27,435 nucleotides of DNA, taken from the NCBI GenBank assembly GCA_036381235.1, contig DASVDE010000025.1, positions 1 through 27,435 of the forward strand, in the 5' to 3' direction. Numbering within the stretch: position 1 is the stretch's first letter; each line of letters opens with the position of its first letter. The notes beneath the pieces were generated by a model that saw nothing but the letters and a program-made list of their open reading frames with translations, was not told where the DNA came from and ran no database searches. This document shows positions 22,609-27,435 of this stretch, piece after piece. A program made the translations under genes and the position numbers. The stretch comes from DASVDE01 sp036381235. Lineage in GTDB: Bacteria > Actinomycetota > Thermoleophilia > Solirubrobacterales > 70-9.

Positions 22609-24024
22609 TCAGGCGGGGGTTGCCGCAGAGGCCGCCGCCTCTTCCAGCTCCTCGAGCGAGCGGCTGAGGCCGGCCGCGATCTCCGCGGCGTCCTCCATCG
22701 AGTCGTAGTCGGCGAGGAGGCCGAAGTTGATGTGGCCGTTGTAGCTCATGATGGCCACAGCCAGGGCGTGGTTCTCGGGCAGGAAGGCGACCGGGAAGAC
22801 CTCCTCCAACTCCCGTCCAAGTACGTAGAGGGGCATTTGGGGGCCGGGCACGTTGGTGACAATCAGGTTGAAGAGACGGGTGGAGAAGTTGATCCGCGAG
22901 GCCTGGGCGAGCAGGGTCGGCGGCGCGAAATCGTTGAATCGAGCGATCACCTCGGCGCCCAGCGCCTGCTTGGAGCGCTTCAGCCCCTCCATCTGCTCGC
23001 TGACGACCCGCAGGCGCCGCACCGGGTCCTCGACGTAGACGGGCAGCGGCCCCCGCATTGCCGCGATCCGGTTGCCGAGGTTGCCGCGATCGTCCTCGCT
23101 GCGGATCGAGACCGGCACCAGCGCCCGCAGCTCCAATCCCTCGGTTCGGATCCCTCGCCCGTGGAGCCATTCGCGCAGGGAGCCGGTCACGACCGCCAGG
23201 ACCACGTCGTTGACGGTGCCGCCCAGCACATTCTTGATTCGCTTGAAGGCATCCAGATCGCCGCGCGCCCAGACGAAGCGGCGATGCGGGCCGATCGGCT
23301 GGTTGAGAGGCACGTCCGGCGCCGGGTCGGCGAAGGCGCCGGCCACCTCGCCCATCGCTTCGAGTGCCTCAACCAGCCGCCGCGCAGCAGTTTCGGGGTG
23401 GCGGACCGCTTCGGCCGCGCGCTCGACCAAGCCCACCGGGGCGGCAGCCAGGTCGGTCGCGGCGCGGGCCATCAGGTCGGCGGTGCTCGGCTCGGGGTTG
23501 GGCGCCCAGTTGTCCTCGACAGGGGCCGGCTCGGGAACCGGCTCGAGGTCGAACAGGACCGTGCCGATGTCAACGCTGGAGACGCCGTCGACCATCGCGT
23601 GATGGGTCTTGGTGAGGATCGCGAATCGGTTGCGCTCCATTCCCTGCACCAGCCACAGTTCCCACAGTGGCTTGGAGCGGTCGAGCTGCTGGGAGAAGAC
23701 CCGCCCGGCAAGGCGCTTCAGCTCTTCCTCGCCGCCGGGCTCGGGCAGCGCCGTATGGCGAATGTGGTAGGTGAGATTGAAGTTGACGTCGTCGACCCAC
23801 AGGGGTCGTCCCGCCTCCAGGGGAGGCACCGCGAGGCGCTGGCGGAAGCGCGGCACCATGCTCAGCCGCCCCCTCACGTGCTCGACCAAATCGACGTATT
23901 TCGGCGGCGGCCCCTCGAAGATGAGGATTCCCCCGACGTGCATGTGGCTGGAGGAGGTTTCGTTGGTCAGAAACGAAGCATCGACAGCGGTCAGCCGGTC
24001 GAGGTGTCCTCCATTGGTGCTCAC
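22609..24024 (-). CDS. WS/DGAT-type wax ester synthase / diacylglycerol acyltransferase
   Basis: Transfers acyl groups from acyl-CoA to alcohols or diacylglycerol, making wax esters or triacylglycerol. From GTG 24024 it has 471 residues, the usual length. The N-terminus LDRLTAVDASFLTNETSSSHMHVGGILIFEG is typical. The catalytic HHxxxDG motif is intact (THHAMVDGVSSVDI). The C-terminal condensation-like half has VNDVVLAVVTGSLREWL, ALVPVSIRSEDDRGNLGNRIAAM and VTNVPGPQMPLYVLGRELEEVFPV. The upstream extension to 24366 overlaps ispH on the other strand and is rejected. A TACCGT hexamer ends six bases before the GTG. Enzyme choice (WS or DGAT) cannot be decided from sequence. Triacylglycerol storage is common in actinobacteria. 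Confidence 0.92.
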   Translation of the reverse strand: MSTNGGHLDRLTAVDASFLTNETSSSHMHVGGILIFEGPPPKYVDLVEHVRGRLSMVPRFRQRLAVPPLEAGRPLWVDDVNFNLTYHIRHTALPEPGGEEELKRLAGRVFSQQLDRSKPLWELWLVQGMERNRFAILTKTHHAMVDGVSSVDIGTVLFDLEPVPEPAPVEDNWAPNPEPSTADLMARAATDLAAAPVGLVERAAEAVRHPETAARRLVEALEAMGEVAGAFADPAPDVPLNQPIGPHRRFVWARGDLDAFKRIKNVLGGTVNDVVLAVVTGSLREWLHGRGIRTEGLELRALVPVSIRSEDDRGNLGNRIAAMRGPLPVYVEDPVRRLRVVSEQMEGLKRSKQALGAEVIARFNDFAPPTLLAQASRINFSTRLFNLIVTNVPGPQMPLYVLGRELEEVFPVAFLPENHALAVAIMSYNGHINFGLLADYDSMEDAAEIAAGLSRSLEELEEAAASAATPA

Positions 24025-24030
24025 GGTTGA

Positions 24031-24040
24031 ACGGTACCCT
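24031..24040. promoter_or_regulatory. Candidate bidirectional promoter: overlapping divergent -10 elements
   Basis: Minus-strand TACCGT (24036-24031) is six bases before GTG 24024 of the acyltransferase gene. Plus-strand TACCCT (24035-24040) is seven bases before ATG 24048 of ispH. The two hexamers share the central TA step (24035-24036). Both messages would be leaderless; only 23 bases separate the start codons. Confidence 0.6.
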
Positions 24041-24047
24041 GTTCCGA

Positions 24048-25016
24048 ATGGCCGCCACCACGGTTTCCTCCCCCCGCAAGGTCCTGCTCGCCGCTCCGCG
24101 TGGCTACTGCGCAGGCGTCGATCGGGCCGTGCAGACGGTTGAGCAGGCGCTCGACCTCCACGGCGCTCCCGTCTACGTCCGCAAGGAGATCGTCCACAAC
24201 AAGCACGTGGTGCAGGAGCTGAGCAAGCGCGGCGCGATCTTCGTCGAGCAGGAGACCGAGGTGCCGGAGGGCGAGATGGTCGTCTTCTCCGCCCACGGCG
24301 TCGCACCGGCTGTGCACGACAACGCCGCCGCCCGGGGGCTGCACACGATCGATGCGACTTGCCCATTGGTCACCAAGGTCCACGTCGAGGCACGTCGCTT
24401 CGCCGCCGACGGCTACACGATCGTGATGATCGGCCACGAAGGCCATGAGGAGGTCGAAGGGACCACGGGGGAGGCACCCGACAGCATCGTCCTCGTGCAG
24501 ACCGTCGAGGAGGTGGAGGGCCTCGAGGTGCCCGACCCCGAGCGCGTCGCCTTCATCACCCAGACCACTCTTTCAGTGGACGAGACCGCGGAGATCATCG
24601 CCGCCCTGCGCGCCAAGTTCCCGGCAATAGTCAGCTCCAAGTCAGACGACATCTGCTACGCCACGACCAACCGCCAGATCGCCGTCAAGCAGCTCGCCCG
24701 CGAGTGCGATCTGGTCCTGGTGATCGGCTCCACCAACTCCTCCAACTCCAACCGCTTGGTCGAGGTCGCCCGTGAACACGGCGCAGCTTCCCACCTGATC
24801 GACAACCACACCCAGGTGCGGGAGGAGTGGCTGGAGGGAGTCGAGACCGTCGGCATCACCTCGGGGGCCAGCGCTCCGGAGGAGCTGGTCGAAGCGCTGG
24901 TCGGCTTCTTCCGCGATCGCGGCGCCGCCGACGTCTCCGAGCTGCGCACCGTCCATGAAGACGTCCGCTTCATGTTGCCCAAGGAGATCCGCCAGGAGGT
25001 AGCCGCCAGGGCGTAG
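24048..25016 (+). CDS. ispH: 4-hydroxy-3-methylbut-2-enyl diphosphate reductase
   Basis: Last enzyme of the MEP isoprenoid pathway: reduces HMBPP to IPP and DMAPP with a 4Fe-4S cluster. From ATG 24048 it has 322 residues. The three cluster cysteines are C21 (PRGYCAGVDRA), C105 (DATCPLVTKVH) and C203 (DDICYATTNRQ). Substrate-binding motifs VVFSAHGVAP, IGHEGHEE, QTTLSVDET, GSTNSSNSNRL and GITSGASAPEELV are present. A TTG at 24027 could lengthen it by seven residues, but the -10-like TACCCT lies inside that extension, so 24048 is preferred. It diverges from the acyltransferase gene over a shared promoter region. The peptidase gene follows 13 bases later. Confidence 0.97.
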   Translation: MAATTVSSPRKVLLAAPRGYCAGVDRAVQTVEQALDLHGAPVYVRKEIVHNKHVVQELSKRGAIFVEQETEVPEGEMVVFSAHGVAPAVHDNAAARGLHTIDATCPLVTKVHVEARRFAADGYTIVMIGHEGHEEVEGTTGEAPDSIVLVQTVEEVEGLEVPDPERVAFITQTTLSVDETAEIIAALRAKFPAIVSSKSDDICYATTNRQIAVKQLARECDLVLVIGSTNSSNSNRLVEVAREHGAASHLIDNHTQVREEWLEGVETVGITSGASAPEELVEALVGFFRDRGAADVSELRTVHEDVRFMLPKEIRQEVAARA

Positions 25017-25029
25017 TGGGGTCGGTGCG

Positions 25030-27435
25030 ATGAGAAAGCGTGTCTACCTGGGCGGGACGGCGCTATGCCTGGCAGTGCTTGCGGGCGTGTGCGGATTGAT
25101 TGCGGAGAGCAGCGACTCCGCCGCCCTCAAGGCCCATGGAGGAGCTCGAGCAGCGCAGCTTGCTCGTGAGCTCGGCCCCGGCGTGGACGTTGCAGTGCAT
25201 CGCGAGACCGGCCGGGTTCGCTTCATCGGAGCTTCGCCGGCCAGGCCGATCGCTCGGCCCGCGGGCATCGGTCAAAGCGCTCCGCCTTCCGCCGTCGCGC
25301 GCGTGTTCGTCGACGCCCACGGAGAAGACCTCGGGCTGTCGGGGGGGTCGAAGTCCCTTCGCGTGTCCGCGACGACAAGCGGCCCCAGGGGCGAATCGAC
25401 GGTCCGTTTCCAGCAGGAGATCGGTGGCGTCCCCGTCCTGGCCGGCGAGCTGGCCGTAACCGTCGACGGACGGGGCAACGTCCTCTCCTTGCTCGGCGAG
25501 ACCGAGCCGCAAAGCGTCGATACGACGGCACAGGTCAGCGCCGAAGAGGCCCGCCGGACCGCGATCGCGGTGATCGCGAAGCACGATCCCTTGGGGGCGG
25601 CTACGCCTCGCGCCGGACAGCCACGGCTCGGGATCTACGATTCGCGCCTGCTCGGTGGGCCGGGGCTCGGGCTCCCGACGCTCGTCTGGCAGGTCGAGGT
25701 GGCCACGCCCGGCTCCCCACTGCGCGAGCTCGTCTTGGTCGACACGAAGGTCGGCGTCGTCGCCGAGACGATTGACCTGACCGAAGAGGTCAAGGACCGT
25801 CGGGTGTGCGACGCCGCGAACAGCTCCAGCCGCTATCCGTGCGCGGCGCCGTACGATCGCCAGGAGGGAAACGGCGCGACCGGCAATGTGGACATCGACC
25901 TCGCATACGACTTCGCCGGCGATACCTACGACTTCTACTCGAGCCGCTTCGGCCGCGACAGCCTCGACGGCGCCGGCCTGCCCCTGCTGTCGACGGTACG
26001 CCTGTGCCCGGCGGGTGAGACCTGTCCCTACGCCAACGCATTTTGGGATGGCTCACAGATGGCCTATGGACAGGGATTCGCCGCCGCCGACGATGTGGTC
26101 GGTCACGAGCTCAGCCACGGCTTCACCCAGTACACCTCGAACCTCTTCTACTGGTACCAGTCGGGGGCGATCAACGAGTCGATGTCGGACGTCTTCGGCG
26201 AGCTGATGGATCTGACCAACGGCGTCGGCACCGATACGCCATCCGTTCGCTGGTTGATCGGGGAGGACATTCCCACCATCGGGGCGATCCGCGACATGCA
26301 GGACCCCGCGGCCTTCAACGATCCCGACAGGATGACCAGCTCACGCTACGTCGCCGACATCGAGCAGGACGACAGCGGTGGCGTCCACACCAACAGCGGC
26401 GTCAACAACAAGGCCGGGTATCTGATCACCGACGGAGACACGTTCAACGGCAAGACCGTGACCGGGCTCGGGATCGACAAAGCGGCGCGCATCTACTATG
26501 AGGCCGAATCGAGCCTGCTCACCTCGGGCAGCGACTACGCCGACCTCTACGAGGCCCTGCAACAGGCGTGCACCAACTCGATCGGCGGCTCCGAGGGGAT
26601 CACAGCATCCGACTGCGTCGAGGTCACCGACGCCGTCGACGCCACCGAGATGAACCAGCAGCCGCTCAACGGTCCCGCCCCGGAGGCTCCGGTGTGCGGC
26701 ACTAGCCAGACTCCGGTCGGCCTCTTCTTCGACGATCTCGAGAACCCGGCGAGCGGCAACTGGACGCACGGCGCCCAGTCAGGCACCGACGGCTGGTACT
26801 ACCCCCAGAACCCGAACCCGTTTTCGTTCGATGCCACGTACGCGACGAGCGGCGACATGAACATCTGGGGGAACGACGAGGGCAGCGCGGCGGACTACTC
26901 GATCGCCGGCACCGTAGACGTCGCGATCCCGGCCGGCGCTGTCTACCTGCGCTTCGATCACTCCTACGCGTTCGAGGACAAAGCCAAAGACGGGACGCGA
27001 TATGACGGTGGACAACTCGAGTACAGCGTCGATGGCGGCAAAACCTGGCTCGACGCCGGTTCGCTTTTTACCGACAACGGCTACAACGGTCAGATAACGA
27101 AAAACACCGGCAACCCGCTGGCGGGTGAGTCGGCGTTCACGGCCGAGAGCCACGGCTACATCTCCTCCCGGGTCGACCTCTCGACTCTCGCCGGCAAATC
27201 GGTCCGCTTTCGCTTCCGCATCGGCACCGACGCTTCGGTCGACGACTACGGCTGGTTCATCGATGACGTTCGCGTCTACAAGTGCGAGGAACCCATCGAC
27301 ACCACACCCCCCGCCGCACCCCAGATAACCGCCACCGCCCCCGACTCCCCGGCCAACGACAACTCCCCCGAGGTCAAGGGCTCAGCCGAGTCCAGCTCGA
27401 CCGTGAAGCTCTACGCCACCGCCAACTGCAGCGGC
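25030..27435 (+). CDS. Secreted M4 (thermolysin-like) metallopeptidase, 3'-truncated by window edge
   Basis: Zinc endopeptidase exported from the cell; 802 codons are visible and the frame is still open at the right edge. It has a signal peptide (MRKRVYLGG then a hydrophobic run to about residue 25), and an FTP/PepSY-like propeptide (about 75-240, including VRFQQEIGGVPVLAGELAVTV). The M4 catalytic domain contains NAFWDGSQMAYG, H359-E360-LS-H363 and E383 (INESMSD) as zinc ligands, and H453 (GGVHTNSGVNNKAGYLI) as the transition-state His. Then comes a beta-sandwich module (about 560-750, FDDLENPASGNW ... VDDYGWFIDDVRVYKC), and the start of an Ig-like repeat (TPPAAPQITATAPDSP). No strong ribosome-binding site is seen before ATG 25030, and read-through from ispH is possible. 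Confidence 0.93.
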   Translation, partial: MRKRVYLGGTALCLAVLAGVCGLIAESSDSAALKAHGGARAAQLARELGPGVDVAVHRETGRVRFIGASPARPIARPAGIGQSAPPSAVARVFVDAHGEDLGLSGGSKSLRVSATTSGPRGESTVRFQQEIGGVPVLAGELAVTVDGRGNVLSLLGETEPQSVDTTAQVSAEEARRTAIAVIAKHDPLGAATPRAGQPRLGIYDSRLLGGPGLGLPTLVWQVEVATPGSPLRELVLVDTKVGVVAETIDLTEEVKDRRVCDAANSSSRYPCAAPYDRQEGNGATGNVDIDLAYDFAGDTYDFYSSRFGRDSLDGAGLPLLSTVRLCPAGETCPYANAFWDGSQMAYGQGFAAADDVVGHELSHGFTQYTSNLFYWYQSGAINESMSDVFGELMDLTNGVGTDTPSVRWLIGEDIPTIGAIRDMQDPAAFNDPDRMTSSRYVADIEQDDSGGVHTNSGVNNKAGYLITDGDTFNGKTVTGLGIDKAARIYYEAESSLLTSGSDYADLYEALQQACTNSIGGSEGITASDCVEVTDAVDATEMNQQPLNGPAPEAPVCGTSQTPVGLFFDDLENPASGNWTHGAQSGTDGWYYPQNPNPFSFDATYATSGDMNIWGNDEGSAADYSIAGTVDVAIPAGAVYLRFDHSYAFEDKAKDGTRYDGGQLEYSVDGGKTWLDAGSLFTDNGYNGQITKNTGNPLAGESAFTAESHGYISSRVDLSTLAGKSVRFRFRIGTDASVDDYGWFIDDVRVYKCEEPIDTTPPAAPQITATAPDSPANDNSPEVKGSAESSSTVKLYATANCSG

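Noticed and set aside
22471..24030. 519-codon plus-strand open frame
   Set aside because: Antisense to the acyltransferase and part of fxsA. The composition is a high-GC shadow with no domain, and the opposite strand has clear catalytic motifs.
22609..24366. Long N-terminal extension of the acyltransferase (585 codons)
   Set aside because: The extension is Arg/Pro/Ala-rich and overlaps ispH antisense. The family length and the TACCGT hexamer fix the start at 24024.
1..27435. CRISPR array, tRNA, rRNA, riboswitch or insertion sequence
   Set aside because: No regularly spaced repeats, cloverleaf or rRNA-like sequence, or transposase frame were recognised by eye in any gap; no gap exceeds about 115 bases.

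Overview
The window is a gene-dense, high-GC bacterial chromosome segment. It has no rRNA, tRNA, CRISPR array or insertion sequence that I can see. The gene content fits a high-GC actinobacterium: IspH, a MarP-like serine protease, a WS/DGAT-type acyltransferase, very short intergenic gaps and many apparently leaderless starts. The Ig-like tail of the last protein (TPPAAPQITATAPDSP) looks like those of Thermoleophilia/Solirubrobacterales; that placement is inference from memory, not a search result.

Layout. 2-4300: glutamate synthase large subunit, cut by the left edge. 4306-5326: two minus-strand genes, a coiled-coil protein and a zinc-ribbon/FHA protein whose only plausible start is an ATT codon. 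5427-6510: SRPBCC protein and small lipoprotein, meeting tail-to-tail a class B penicillin-binding protein (6507-8237, minus) that diverges from a compact MarP-like protease (8297-9214). 9247-12003: HxlR regulator with an operator-like palindrome, then PEP synthase. 12003-12114: a 112-bp inverted-repeat element. 12118-20102: a DNA-end-processing block, xseA-xseB (plus) converging on addB-addA (minus). 20203-22529: small genes of unknown function, a HAD hydrolase, a DUF59 Fe-S assembly protein and FxsA. 22609-24024: WS/DGAT acyltransferase, divergent from ispH (24048-25016). 25030 to the right edge: secreted M4 metallopeptidase, cut by the edge.

The most interesting signal is a pair of near-perfect hairpins, 14242-14286 and 22562-22604. 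They share an 11+5+11-base core (ACTTATYCGCG / CATAS / CGCGRATAAGT), with a compensatory base-pair change and unrelated but self-complementary outer arms. One is intergenic. The other lies in phase inside addA as exactly 15 codons, at the helicase/nuclease junction. This resembles the protein-inserted palindromic elements known from Rickettsia and may be an undescribed repeat family.

A second theme is promoter layout. For most genes a TAnnnT hexamer ends 6-10 bases before the start codon, implying leaderless or near-leaderless mRNAs. At 24031-24040 two such hexamers on opposite strands share a TA step, a candidate bidirectional promoter for ispH and the acyltransferase.
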